Source: Acidimicrobiaceae bacterium (GTDB taxonomy: Bacteria; Actinomycetota; Acidimicrobiia; Acidimicrobiales; UBA8592). From it: a stretch of DNA of 64,000 bases. Location of the stretch: positions 7,564 to 71,563 of the forward strand of contig JAHECR010000011.1 of the NCBI GenBank assembly GCA_024641655.1, written 5' to 3'. Below the pieces are notes generated by a model. The model was given only the letters and a program-made list of their open reading frames with translations, was not told where the DNA came from and made no database searches. Position numbers and translations under genes: made by a program. Every line of letters starts with the position of its first letter. Position 1 is the stretch's first letter. Shown here in pieces: positions 23,975 through 31,715 of this stretch.

Positions 23975-23980
23975 ACCGTA
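23975..23980 (-). promoter_or_regulatory. -10 element (TACGGT) deciding the propeller lipoprotein start
   Basis: Minus-strand TACGGT ends 7 nt before GTG 23967. It lies inside the longer frame from 24000, arguing that translation begins downstream of it. Confidence 0.45.
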
Positions 23981-24022
23981 CCGGTGTGCGGCGTTGCCAT
24001 CGGCGCGGGAGACCCGGCGGCG

Positions 24023-25135
24023 TCACCGATGGGTGAAGTCGGTCCAGGACGCTCCGTTCCACCATCGAAGGCCCGGCTCGCCCGAGGGGTCGGCGTACCA
24101 GCCAGGCTGGGTGCTCCGAGCCAGCTCGACCGGCGTGGGTGCCTGGGTCGGCGTCGCCACGTCGGTGGGTGCGTCGCCGAGGGACGGGCCTTCGTAGGGG
24201 CCGAGACCTTCCATGGCCCGCAGCAGATCGATGCGCTCCGACAGAGGCGGGTGGGTGTTGAACATGTCGTTGAATCGACGCCCCTTCGCTCCTGGATCGT
24301 GGTCGTCGGGCGCCTCGATCCAGAGGTGGCTGGTCGCGTGCGAGGTGTGGCGGACCACGGTCCGGTCGCTGTCGAGGCGCTCGAGCGCTCGGCGCAGCCC
24401 CGAAGGGTTGCGCGTCAGTTCGACCGCGCTCGCGTCTGCGAGGCTTTCTCGGCTCCGGCTGACCGCGGCGCGCAGAAGCGCCGCGGCCAACGGCGCGAGC
24501 ACGGACACGAATACCAGGCCGACGATCATGAACAACGCGCCTGCGCCGTTGTCGCGATCGTTGGAGCGGCGGCGTCCACCACTGAGCCCGCCGAAGTACA
24601 GAAGCCGCCAGAACAGGTCCGCGATCAGTGCAATGGCCCCCGCAGTGGCGACGGCAACGGTCATGATCCGGATGTCGTTGTTGCGGATGTGGGCCATCTC
24701 GTGGGCGATGACGCCCTGGAGCTCGTTGCGCTCCATCTTCTCGAGCAGGCCGGTCGTGGCGGCGATCGCGGCATGGTCGAGATCTCGACCGGTCGCGAAC
24801 GCATTCGGGGCGGAGTCCTCGACGACGAACACACGCGGTTTCGGGACACCTGCGGCGATGGCCATCTCTTCGACCACGTTGTGGAGACGGGCGTACTGCG
24901 TCGGATCGGCAGGCACCGCTCGGGTCGATCGGAGTGCGATGGTGTCCGACGAGCGGTAGCCGCCGTAGGTCATGACCGCGGAGAGCACGACCGCGAAGAT
25001 CGCCGCGACGATGCCACCCACGGTGATCATGGCCACCGTGACGGTCACCAGTCCGAGCAATGCGAAGCTTGCGAACAACAGCACCCAGGTCGCACGCTGG
25101 TTCTTCGCTTGGAGGTCACGGAAGTTGGTGGTCAT
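24023..25135 (-). CDS. HtpX-type membrane zinc metalloprotease with C-terminal DUF2510 domain
   Basis: M48B protease for membrane-protein quality control (370 aa). Two N-terminal helices (residues 15-58) precede the catalytic motif HEMAHIRNND (HExxH at about 143), two more helices (about 155-220), and a third ligand in SRESLADASAVEL. The C-terminus adds a DUF2510 module (QPGWYADPSGEPGLRWWNGASWTDFTH), a small actinobacterial surface-binding-type domain not part of standard HtpX. Start 25135 follows MTTNFRDLQAKNQRATW; the open frame upstream is antisense shadow of the nucleoside hydrolase. Confidence 0.93.
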   Translation of the reverse strand: MTTNFRDLQAKNQRATWVLLFASFALLGLVTVTVAMITVGGIVAAIFAVVLSAVMTYGGYRSSDTIALRSTRAVPADPTQYARLHNVVEEMAIAAGVPKPRVFVVEDSAPNAFATGRDLDHAAIAATTGLLEKMERNELQGVIAHEMAHIRNNDIRIMTVAVATAGAIALIADLFWRLLYFGGLSGGRRRSNDRDNGAGALFMIVGLVFVSVLAPLAAALLRAAVSRSRESLADASAVELTRNPSGLRRALERLDSDRTVVRHTSHATSHLWIEAPDDHDPGAKGRRFNDMFNTHPPLSERIDLLRAMEGLGPYEGPSLGDAPTDVATPTQAPTPVELARSTQPGWYADPSGEPGLRWWNGASWTDFTHR

Positions 25136-25221
25136 GGGGTTGTCGTGGGGCTTCGCCTGAAGGGTGATCGTCCCAAGTCCGAGGCTACTGGGCGCCCGAT
25201 GCGACCGAGAGGCGCGTCTCG

Positions 25222-25227
25222 TAGCCT
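25222..25227 (+). promoter_or_regulatory. -10 element (TAGCCT) of the nucleoside hydrolase gene
   Basis: Ends 7 nt before GTG 25235; supports that start over the longer upstream frame. Confidence 0.5.
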
Positions 25228-25234
25228 CTCGGAC

Positions 25235-26173
25235 GTGACCACGCGCAAGATCATCATCGACACCGATCCCGGCCAAGACGATGCAATCGCCATTCTCCTG
25301 GCGCTGGCGTCGCCGGAGCTCGAGGTCCTCGGCATCACCTGCGTTGCCGGAAACGTGCCGCTCCCGCTGACGACCAGGAACGCGCTCTTGTTGTGTGAGC
25401 TTGCCGATCGAGGCGATGTGCCGGTGTTCGCCGGGTGCGCTCGACCGATGATCAGGCCACTGGTGACGGCCGAGGAGGTGCACGGCAAGACCGGACTCGA
25501 CGGACCCGAATGGGACGAGCCGCGGCTCGCGCTGCAGCAGGCGCACGCGGTCGACTGGATGATCGACACACTGCTGGGCGCGTCCGACGGCGAGGTCACG
25601 ATCTGCCCGATTGGGCCGCTCACCAACGTCGCGCTCGCGCTCGTGCGAGAACCACGGATCGTGCCGAAGATCGCCCAGATCGTGACGATGGGCGGCGGCT
25701 ACTTCGTGGGTGGCAACGTCACGCCGGCCGCCGAGTTCAACGTCTACGTCGATCCCCACGCCGCGGACATCGTCTATCGCAGCGGCGTCCCCATCGTGAC
25801 GATGCCTCTCGACGTGACCCACCGGGCACTGATGTCGCACGAATGGATCACCCAGCTCGCTGCCATCGGAACCGAGGTGGGGCGCAAGGCCGCCCAGATG
25901 CTTGCGTTCTACGAGCGCTTCGACATGGAGCGGTACGGCTCCAAGGGTGGACCGGTCCACGATCCCGCGACGATCGCCTTCCTCCTCGAACCCGGGCTCT
26001 ATGGCGGCAAGGACGTCCATGTGGCTGTCGAGACGGCGTCGCCGTTGACGATGGGGATGACCGTCGTCGACTACTGGGGGCGAGGTGGCGAGGATCCGAA
26101 CTGCCGCTGGATGACCGAGGTCGATGCCGACGGTTTCTTCGACTTGATGCTGGAGCGTCTCGCCCTTCTGTAG
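25235..26173 (+). CDS. Inosine/uridine-preferring nucleoside hydrolase
   Basis: Cleaves the N-glycosidic bond of ribonucleosides to free base and ribose in salvage (312 aa). The calcium-binding signature DTDPGQDDA is at residues 8-16, with GNVPL, a central MGGGYFVGGNVTPAAEFNVYVDPHAA and the catalytic-side segment LDVTHRALMS. The C-terminal His/Asp region (KGGPVHDPATIAFLLEP) is also present, so all active-site blocks are intact. Start GTG 25235 gives the usual VTTRKIIIDTDPG opening; a frame extending to 23315 is spurious. Base preference not determinable. Confidence 0.95.
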   Translation: MTTRKIIIDTDPGQDDAIAILLALASPELEVLGITCVAGNVPLPLTTRNALLLCELADRGDVPVFAGCARPMIRPLVTAEEVHGKTGLDGPEWDEPRLALQQAHAVDWMIDTLLGASDGEVTICPIGPLTNVALALVREPRIVPKIAQIVTMGGGYFVGGNVTPAAEFNVYVDPHAADIVYRSGVPIVTMPLDVTHRALMSHEWITQLAAIGTEVGRKAAQMLAFYERFDMERYGSKGGPVHDPATIAFLLEPGLYGGKDVHVAVETASPLTMGMTVVDYWGRGGEDPNCRWMTEVDADGFFDLMLERLALL

Positions 26174-26193
26174 CGGCGCGACCGTGACCTGGT

Positions 26194-26985
26194 TCAGCGC
26201 GTCTGGCAGGTCGGACACCAGGTCGTGGTTCGGCCATCGATCGTCGAGCGCCGCAGCACCGTGCCGCAGTCCACGCAGGGTTCGCCGTAGCGGCCGTAAC
26301 AGTGCAGGTGATGCTGATTGGCGCCGCTGCGCCCGTCGGCATCGAGGTAGTCGCGCAGCGTCGTGCCCCCGTTGTCGACGCCTTGGCGGAGGACGTGGAC
26401 GATGGCCTCGTGGAGCGCGGTGGCGCGAGGTCTGCTGATCCGACGGGTCGCGGGATGGATGCCGGCCCTGAAGCACGCCTCGTCGGCGTAGATGTTGCCG
26501 ACTCCGGCGACGGGGCGTTGGCTGAGGAGCTGGGTCTTGAGGTGTCGGCTGCTCGAGCGGAGCGAACGGTACAAGTGGTCAGGGGTGAAGGAGTCGTCGA
26601 AGGGCTCGGGCCCGAGCACGGCCAGGGTGCCGTCGTATCGGTGGTTGTACGCGACCCGGATACGTCCGAAGCGTCGAACGTCGCTGAATCCGATGGTCGC
26701 GCCGTCGTCGAGACGCCACCAGGCTCGGAGGTAGGGATCGTCGAAGTCGGCACCCGGGCGGAGGCGACCGGTCATGCCGAGATGGATGACGAGCTCGCGA
26801 TCATCGTCCACGCCGAGGAGCAGGAACTTGCCGCGTCTCCGCACCGCCTCGAACGTGGCGCCCACGAGCTCGATCGCCGGGGTGAACTTCGGCGAGGGGT
26901 GGCTACCGGCATCGACGATCGCGCGTCCGACGAGTCGGGGCTCGAGCTGGCGACGTATGGTCTCGACCTCGGGCAGCTCGGGCAC
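26194..26985 (-). CDS. mutM: Formamidopyrimidine-DNA glycosylase (Fpg/MutM) family
   Basis: Base-excision repair glycosylase/AP lyase for oxidised purines (263 aa). GTG 26985 gives V/M-PELPEVETIRRQL, placing the catalytic Pro2 and Glu3 correctly after Met removal; the frame from 27012 would bury them. Also visible: SPKFTP region with the conserved Lys, RRGKFLLL, GNIYADEACFRAGIHP (H2TH) and a C-terminal zinc finger with four cysteines (CYGRYGEPCVDCG... WCPTC). Could be a Nei-like paralogue, but the finger fits Fpg. A leaderless start is set by TATCGT 7 nt upstream. Confidence 0.93.
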   Translation of the reverse strand: MPELPEVETIRRQLEPRLVGRAIVDAGSHPSPKFTPAIELVGATFEAVRRRGKFLLLGVDDDRELVIHLGMTGRLRPGADFDDPYLRAWWRLDDGATIGFSDVRRFGRIRVAYNHRYDGTLAVLGPEPFDDSFTPDHLYRSLRSSSRHLKTQLLSQRPVAGVGNIYADEACFRAGIHPATRRISRPRATALHEAIVHVLRQGVDNGGTTLRDYLDADGRSGANQHHLHCYGRYGEPCVDCGTVLRRSTIDGRTTTWCPTCQTR

Positions 26986-26992
26986 GCTGGTC

Positions 26993-27002
26993 ACGATAGC
27001 GT
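26993..27002. promoter_or_regulatory. Compact divergent promoter (two -10 elements sharing TA)
   Basis: The 10-bp sequence ACGATAGCGT contains TATCGT on the minus strand (26998-26993) and TAGCGT on the plus strand (26997-27002), overlapping at TA. The minus element lies 7 nt before the mutM GTG and the plus element 8 nt before ATG 27011, so the whole 25-bp gap is taken up by two leaderless promoters. Confidence 0.6.
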
Positions 27003-27010
27003 CGGCCCCC

Positions 27011-28147
27011 ATGACTGATCAGGGCGTATTCGACGACGTCGTGGCGGCAGCGGGAGTCCTGCGGGACCTCGTCGACGTCGGACGAGTCGAGGCATGGGGC
27101 TCGTCGGTGTTGTCGGTGTGGCGTGAAGACGATGCCGCCGATGAGCTCGACGGGGAGCTCATCGAATGGTTGCTCTGCCGTGGCGACGATCGTGCTCTCC
27201 TGGTCGTGCTTGCCGTCGCCGACGCACTGGGTCTGGGTGACGAGACCGTCGGCGCGACCCGTGACCGACTCACCGATGCGCCCGGGTGGGTGCACCACAT
27301 CGGGACCGCGGCTGTCACGCGGGCCTGGCAGGTCGCCGACGGCCTGGAGCGCTCCGTCGGGATCGGCTTCGTCCACGGCGACGGGTCGGAGCTGTCGTTG
27401 CTCGGCGACCTCGATGATCATGGTCTGCACTCGTTGGTCGTGGCGCCCGGGCCCGACGAGCTCTTCGCCGAGGCCGAGGACCTCGTCGCCCCGACGCGTC
27501 TCGATCCGGTCGCGGCCGCCGAGGCCCTCGTGGAGGGCTGGCACCGAACCCTCGCGTCGGGCCAACCGCTGCCGGAGTCCGTCCTGGTCAACCAGTCGAT
27601 CGGTCGACGCCGCCTCGAGGTCGCGCTCGGTCGTCGGCTCGACGAGCTGCGGGAGGTCCGCACCGGGGCGGTCGGCGACGAGGTCGGCGACGAACTCGAC
27701 CCCGACGTGCGAGCCGAGCTCGACGCCTGGGCACTGTCGACGCTCACGTTCGCGCTGGGGCCTGCTGTGGTCGCTGCCGGGAGCGCCGCCGTGATCGCCG
27801 ACGGGCTCCTCGATCCGTTCACCCCAGCGGGTCGGGCCGCGTATCCCGCCGAGGAACGCGAGGCGTTCGCGGCGCTCGAGTGGGCCGACTGGCTGGGCGC
27901 GGTCATCGGCGTGGTCCGAGCGGGGACCGGTGCGGACCTGTCGTCGGCGGCACTCGTGGACCAGGTGAACCGCTGCCCCGAGGTTACCTCGACAGTGCCG
28001 AAGCAGGACCGTCCCTACTATGAATGGGCGTGGCAGCACGTCGTCGCGTTGTGGCAGCGCCACGGCCTGGCCGACGCCGAGCGACAACTCACCGACGAGG
28101 GTGTCATCGTGCTTCCCCAGATCCTGGTCAGGGCCTGGACGCACTGA
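27011..28147 (+). CDS. Hypothetical protein, alpha-helical, divergent from mutM
   Basis: Unrecognised soluble protein (378 aa), with very acidic composition and no membrane segment. Visible features: a GDDRALLVVLAVADALG helix near residue 65, the phrase VGIGFVHGDGSELSLLGDLDDHGLHSLVVAPGPDELF at about 115-150 (a plausible beta-rich region), LVNQSIGRRRLEVALGRRLDELR at about 195, and a helical C-terminal half ending YYEWAWQHVVALWQRHGL. The gene shares a divergent promoter with mutM, which might hint at co-regulation rather than shared function. Confidence 0.8.
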   Translation: MTDQGVFDDVVAAAGVLRDLVDVGRVEAWGSSVLSVWREDDAADELDGELIEWLLCRGDDRALLVVLAVADALGLGDETVGATRDRLTDAPGWVHHIGTAAVTRAWQVADGLERSVGIGFVHGDGSELSLLGDLDDHGLHSLVVAPGPDELFAEAEDLVAPTRLDPVAAAEALVEGWHRTLASGQPLPESVLVNQSIGRRRLEVALGRRLDELREVRTGAVGDEVGDELDPDVRAELDAWALSTLTFALGPAVVAAGSAAVIADGLLDPFTPAGRAAYPAEEREAFAALEWADWLGAVIGVVRAGTGADLSSAALVDQVNRCPEVTSTVPKQDRPYYEWAWQHVVALWQRHGLADAERQLTDEGVIVLPQILVRAWTH

Positions 28148-28198
28148 CCGAGGTCGCCGTGGCGCTGGTACGCCGCGCTGAGGGGGGCGTCGCCGGGT

Positions 28199-28942
28199 TC
28201 AGTACCGCGCGAAGACCTGGGTAACGTAAACCAGGCCATCTCTTTGCACGATGCCGATCCCGACGTGGGTGAAGGCCTCGTTGACCATGTTGTGATAGTG
28301 GCCTTCGCTCGCCTCGAGCGCGGCCTCGGCCGCTGCCATCGAACCGTGGTAGGCCACGTTCTCGCCCCAGGCCGTCCATCCCCCGGGGATCTGGCTGCCG
28401 ACGTTGGGATTGTGCTGGAACGTGGTGCTCAAGGTGGCACTCCAGTTCCTTGCCACCTGGGTCATCGTGGGGTCCACCCGCAGCGCCGGGAGGCCGACCG
28501 CCGAACGGACCTGATTGACGAGGCCCACCATCTGCGATTCGAGGGCTGGTGACCCCGCGACCTTGGCGACCGGAGCGGGGGTCGCTGTTGCTGGGATGGG
28601 CGTCGCCGTCGGCGGGACCGGGGTTGCGGTGGGTGGTGCTGGCGTCGGTGGTGGCGGCGGAGGCGTGACCGCGACGACCGTGACCTCGTCAGTGGGCACC
28701 GCCGTCGGCTCGGGGGTCGCGGTGGGCGTCGCCGTGGGGGTGGCGGTCGGAGTCGGGGTGACCTCGAGGATGTACATCTCCGACAAGGTGCCGTAGTCGA
28801 ATGGCGCAGTGTGGATGCTTGCGACGCTCTGGGGAGCGTCCGCGCCGCACGCGCTCAGCACGGTGGCGATCAGCACGCCAACGACGGCGGTGCGGCCCAG
28901 CGGGCTCTTCGGGCGGCGAAGCAGCGTGCGCATTGGCTCCAC
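28199..28942 (-). CDS. CAP (SCP/YkwD-like) domain lipoprotein
   Basis: Secreted lipoprotein (247 aa). Signal peptide with lipobox VLSACG (Cys about 32), a Pro/Thr/Ala-rich stalk of about 70 residues with (T/A)TPTATP repeats, then a CAP domain (about 128-247) containing LVNQVRSAVGLPALRVDPTM, WSATLSTTFQHNP, WGENVAYHGS and SEGHYHNMVNEAFTHVGIG. The His/Glu/His arrangement of the CAP cavity (QHNP, GENVA, HYHNM) is preserved. The gene is read from an unusually AT-rich upstream region. GTG 28942 or ATG 28933 may be used. Confidence 0.92.
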   Translation of the reverse strand: MEPMRTLLRRPKSPLGRTAVVGVLIATVLSACGADAPQSVASIHTAPFDYGTLSEMYILEVTPTPTATPTATPTATPEPTAVPTDEVTVVAVTPPPPPPTPAPPTATPVPPTATPIPATATPAPVAKVAGSPALESQMVGLVNQVRSAVGLPALRVDPTMTQVARNWSATLSTTFQHNPNVGSQIPGGWTAWGENVAYHGSMAAAEAALEASEGHYHNMVNEAFTHVGIGIVQRDGLVYVTQVFARY

Positions 28943-29131
28943 TATCGCCCATTTGCGTCGACAAGTTTACATTTTCATGACAAGTACTACTCTATGTGTC
29001 GGAATTTCGCCGAAAGGTCAACACAGCGTCGAGATTTTGTGCACAACGCGACAACCCGTCGACACGTTGCATTCGTGTGGCGATTGCGTGGCAGTTGTGT
29101 CTCGGGACCGCGTCAGCGATGGCGACGGGTC
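28943..29131. other. AT-rich upstream region of the CAP lipoprotein gene
   Basis: 189 bp with visibly lower GC than the rest of the window. It contains a minus-strand -10-like TAAACT (28964-28969) about 21 nt before the GTG, and a direct repeat ACAAGT at 28961 and 28980 (ACTTGT on the gene strand) straddling it. No terminator or riboswitch consensus recognised. Confidence 0.4.
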
Positions 29132-30085
29132 TCAGCTGGCAGCGGCGAGGACCGTCAGTGCCGGTGCGTCGGCTCGGACGCGTCCTGCGAGGCGGCGCTG
29201 CTCGACCTCGGCGCGACCTTCGGGACAGTGCGCGACGAACGGGCACCAGGCACACAGCGGCCCGGTGTGTGCCTCGAACGTATCGGCTTCACAGGACCGC
29301 AGGAGCGTCTCCCATGTGTCGCGCAGCGCGCCCACGGCCTCGCCCAGATTCGCCTCGGTCACGCCGACCTCGACGATCCGCTGATTCAAGTAGAGCAACC
29401 GGGCACGAACGGGTCGACGGCCGTGGACCTCGGTGAGGGCCGCCGCATACAGCAGTACCTGCTTGAGTCGATCCTCGGCGAAGCGTTCGCTTGGTGCTCG
29501 TCCGGACTTGTAGTCGGCGATCACCAGACCGTCGGGTTCGGCGTCGACCCGATCGATGATGCCACGAAAGGGCACGCTGTCGATCGTGACCCGGACGTCT
29601 TGTTCGGTGGCGGTGACCTCGACGGAGGTGGGATCCTCGATGGCCCAGAGGCCCTCGATGGCCTGCCAGCCCCGCCAGCGGAAGGCGCGCTCGGCGTCGT
29701 CGTCGAGCGCCAGCGCGACGAACTCGGGGTTCTGCGCGGTCTCGGGCCAGACGTCGCGTGCCAGGGCGCGGGCGCGCTCTCGGGTGCGCGCCTCGGGTTC
29801 CTCCTGGAGGAGCAGCTCGAGCACCCGGTGGGCGAAGGTCCCAGCCAGCGCCGGCTCACCGGGGGGGTCGGGATAGCCGTCGAGGTAGCGATGCTTCCAC
29901 TTCCGTGGGCACTGCTGGAACATGCTGCTGCTCGAAGGCGACAGGTACCGCGGAACGTGCGCACCGCGGTCGTCGGCGGGGTCGGCCCCCGAGGCGTGGT
30001 CGACGTCGGCAATCGACTCGGGCTGCTCGTCGAGGCGCACGATGGTGCCTTGCTCAGCATCGGGGAGATCGCCGTCGAATTCCAT
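29132..30085 (-). CDS. RecB-like PD-(D/E)XK nuclease with Cas4-type cysteine set
   Basis: Predicted iron-sulphur nuclease (317 aa). The nuclease core shows HRVLE at about 86, then GIIDRVDAEPDGLVIADYKSG (Asp, Asp-x-Lys motif) and QVLLYAAAL. One Cys lies near residue 60 (FQQCPRKWKHRYLDG) and three near the C-terminus (CAWCPFVAHC), the 4Fe-4S spacing of Cas4/AddB-type nucleases. No CRISPR array or cas gene lies nearby, so this belongs to the stand-alone actinobacterial RecB/PDDEXK_1 group, probably in DNA repair. Start 30085 gives an acidic N-terminal tail before the core. The frame continuing to 31102 is antisense shadow. Confidence 0.88.
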   Translation of the reverse strand: MEFDGDLPDAEQGTIVRLDEQPESIADVDHASGADPADDRGAHVPRYLSPSSSSMFQQCPRKWKHRYLDGYPDPPGEPALAGTFAHRVLELLLQEEPEARTRERARALARDVWPETAQNPEFVALALDDDAERAFRWRGWQAIEGLWAIEDPTSVEVTATEQDVRVTIDSVPFRGIIDRVDAEPDGLVIADYKSGRAPSERFAEDRLKQVLLYAAALTEVHGRRPVRARLLYLNQRIVEVGVTEANLGEAVGALRDTWETLLRSCEADTFEAHTGPLCAWCPFVAHCPEGRAEVEQRRLAGRVRADAPALTVLAAAS

Positions 30086-30183
30086 AGCTGTAGTTCTAGC
30101 AGCCAGGTGTGACGGTGTCGTGCGGCGTGCGCCCAGCGGAGCACCGACCCAGCGCCCGTCACCGAGCAGCGCGAGTCGTTGGG

Positions 30184-30189
30184 TACCCT
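30184..30189 (+). promoter_or_regulatory. -10 element (TACCCT) of the GNAT gene
   Basis: Ends 7 nt before GTG 30197, which decides the start over the ATG at 30179. Confidence 0.5.
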
Positions 30190-30196
30190 CGCCGCC

Positions 30197-30754
30197 GTGG
30201 ACGACGCGATCGAGACGGGGCATGAAGCCAACCCCGGTGCTGACGACGTGGCCGACGCCCGAGGGGCGCGCGACTCGTCGCAGGTGACTGCGGTGGCGAC
30301 CTTCACGGTTGTGCATCCCCTCCACGCAGACGCGCGCCAAGCGATGGCCGCGTACGTCGCCGAGCTCGATCGCCGCTTCCCGACAGGGTTCGAGGTGGCT
30401 GAGGCGTTGGCACACGACGCCGAGGCGCTCGCTGCGCCGACCGGCGTGTTCGTGGTGGCCCGTGTCGACGACCGAGCCGTGGGTTGTGGTGGGCTCCAAC
30501 GTTTCGCTGATCGGACCGGTGAGGTCAAGCGCATGTGGATCGACGAGGGGCGACGCGGGGTCGGACTCGGTCGCCGCATGCTTGCCGAGCTCGAGGGCCA
30601 CGCCCGTCGCCTCGGTTATCGACGGGTCCTGCTCGACACGAACGCAGTGCTCGTCGAGGCCATCGCCCTGTACCGGTCCTCCGGGTACCGGCAGATCGAG
30701 CGATACAACGAGAACCCCCACGCGACGGAGTGGTTCGCCAAGGACCTCCCTTGA
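30197..30754 (+). CDS. GNAT-family N-acetyltransferase
   Basis: Acetyl-CoA-dependent N-acetyltransferase of unknown substrate (185 aa). The GNAT fold is clear in the C-terminal 120 residues: VAVDDRAVGCGGL-type strand, VKRMWIDEGRRGVGLGRRMLAELEGHARRLGYRRVLLDTN carrying the acetyl-CoA loop RGVGLGRRML, and the terminal YRSSGYRQIERYNENPHATEWFAKDL. The N-terminal 30 residues are acidic and weakly conserved. GTG start chosen from the upstream TACCCT spacing. Diverges from the nuclease gene. Confidence 0.9.
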   Translation: MDDAIETGHEANPGADDVADARGARDSSQVTAVATFTVVHPLHADARQAMAAYVAELDRRFPTGFEVAEALAHDAEALAAPTGVFVVARVDDRAVGCGGLQRFADRTGEVKRMWIDEGRRGVGLGRRMLAELEGHARRLGYRRVLLDTNAVLVEAIALYRSSGYRQIERYNENPHATEWFAKDLP

Positions 30755-30776
30755 TGGTGGGGCACGACGATACGGG

Positions 30777-31715
30777 TCAGACGCCCAATGCGGCGGCGAA
30801 CCAGTCCGCTGCTGGGGTGAGCCCGTCGCGGAGGGCAACCATGGGCTCCCAGCCGAGGCGGGTGCGGGCCAAGGTGAGGTCGGGTCGGCGCTGGCGCGGA
30901 TCGTCGGCGGGGAGCGGTTCGAAGACGATCTCGCTCGTGCTGTTGGTGACCTCGAGCACGAGGTCGGCGAGCTCGAGCATCGTGAATTCCGTGTCGTTGC
31001 CGATGTTGACCGGCCCGATGAGATTGCTGTCGAGGAGAGCGAGATGGCCCGCCACCTGATCGGAGACGTAGCAGAAGCTCCGGGTCTGGGACCCGTCGCC
31101 ATAGATCGTGAGCGGGCGGTTCCGCAGGGCCTGAACCAGGAAGTTCGAGATCACCCGGCCGTCGTCGGGGCGCATTCGCGGGCCGTAGGTGTTGAAGATC
31201 CGGATGATCCGCACGTCGACGCCGTGCATGCGGTGGTAGGCCATGGTGATGGCCTCGGCGAAGCGTTTCGACTCGTCGTAGGCCCCGCGGACACCGATGG
31301 GGTTCACGTTGCCCCAGTAGGTCTCGGGCTGGGGATGCACCAGCGGGTCGCCGTACACCTCGCTGGTCGACGCGAGGAAGAACCGCGCGCCTTTGGCCAT
31401 GGCCAGACCGAGGCAGTTGTGGGTGCCGAGACTGCCGACCTTGAGGATCTGGATCGGGAGCTTCTCGAAATCTGCCGGGGACGCCGGACTGGCGAGGTGC
31501 ATGACCGCATCGACGCGTCCAGGGATGGAGATGGTCTTCGACAGGTCGTGCTCGACGAACTCGAACGCCGCTTCGTCGGTGAGATGGGCGATGTTCTGCA
31601 AGCGACCGGTGACGAGGTTGTCGACGCAGACGACTTCGTCGCCTCGGGCGATCAGCGCATCGCACACATGGGATCCGACGAAGCCGGCGCCGCCGGCGAC
31701 GACGACGCGTGTCAT
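30777..31715 (-). CDS. UDP-glucuronate decarboxylase (UDP-xylose synthase) family NAD-dependent SDR
   Basis: Extended short-chain dehydrogenase (312 aa) predicted to convert UDP-glucuronate to UDP-xylose. NAD-binding [14 protein letters not shown] starts at residue 8, catalytic SxnYxxxK is present as STSEVYGDP followed by [13 protein letters not shown], and [14 protein letters not shown] plus ARTRLGWEP fit UXS. The gene overlaps the UDP-glucose dehydrogenase stop by one base (TGATG), so substrate production and use are coupled. A neighbouring 4-epimerase or other glycosyl enzyme cannot be excluded as the true activity. Confidence 0.9.
   Translation of the reverse strand: MTRVVVAGGAGFVGSHVCDALIARGDEVVCVDNLVTGRLQNIAHLTDEAAFEFVEHDLSKTISIPGRVDAVMHLASPASPADFEKLPIQILKVGSLGTHNCLGLAMAKGARFFLASTSEVYGDPLVHPQPETYWGNVNPIGVRGAYDESKRFAEAITMAYHRMHGVDVRIIRIFNTYGPRMRPDDGRVISNFLVQALRNRPLTIYGDGSQTRSFCYVSDQVAGHLALLDSNLIGPVNIGNDTEFTMLELADLVLEVTNSTSEIVFEPLPADDPRQRRPDLTLARTRLGWEPMVALRDGLTPAADWFAAALGV

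Noticed and set aside
23315-25234. 952-aa frame upstream of the nucleoside hydrolase
   Set aside because: It is antisense to htpX and the propeller gene; the enzyme's family start and a -10 element fix GTG 25235.
28943-29131. c-di-AMP or other riboswitch upstream of the CAP lipoprotein
   Set aside because: No conserved motifs recognised and the -10 lies too near the start for a long leader.
30086-31102. Extension of the RecB-like nuclease frame
   Set aside because: Composition of an antisense shadow of GNAT and uxs; the nuclease core starts after 30085.
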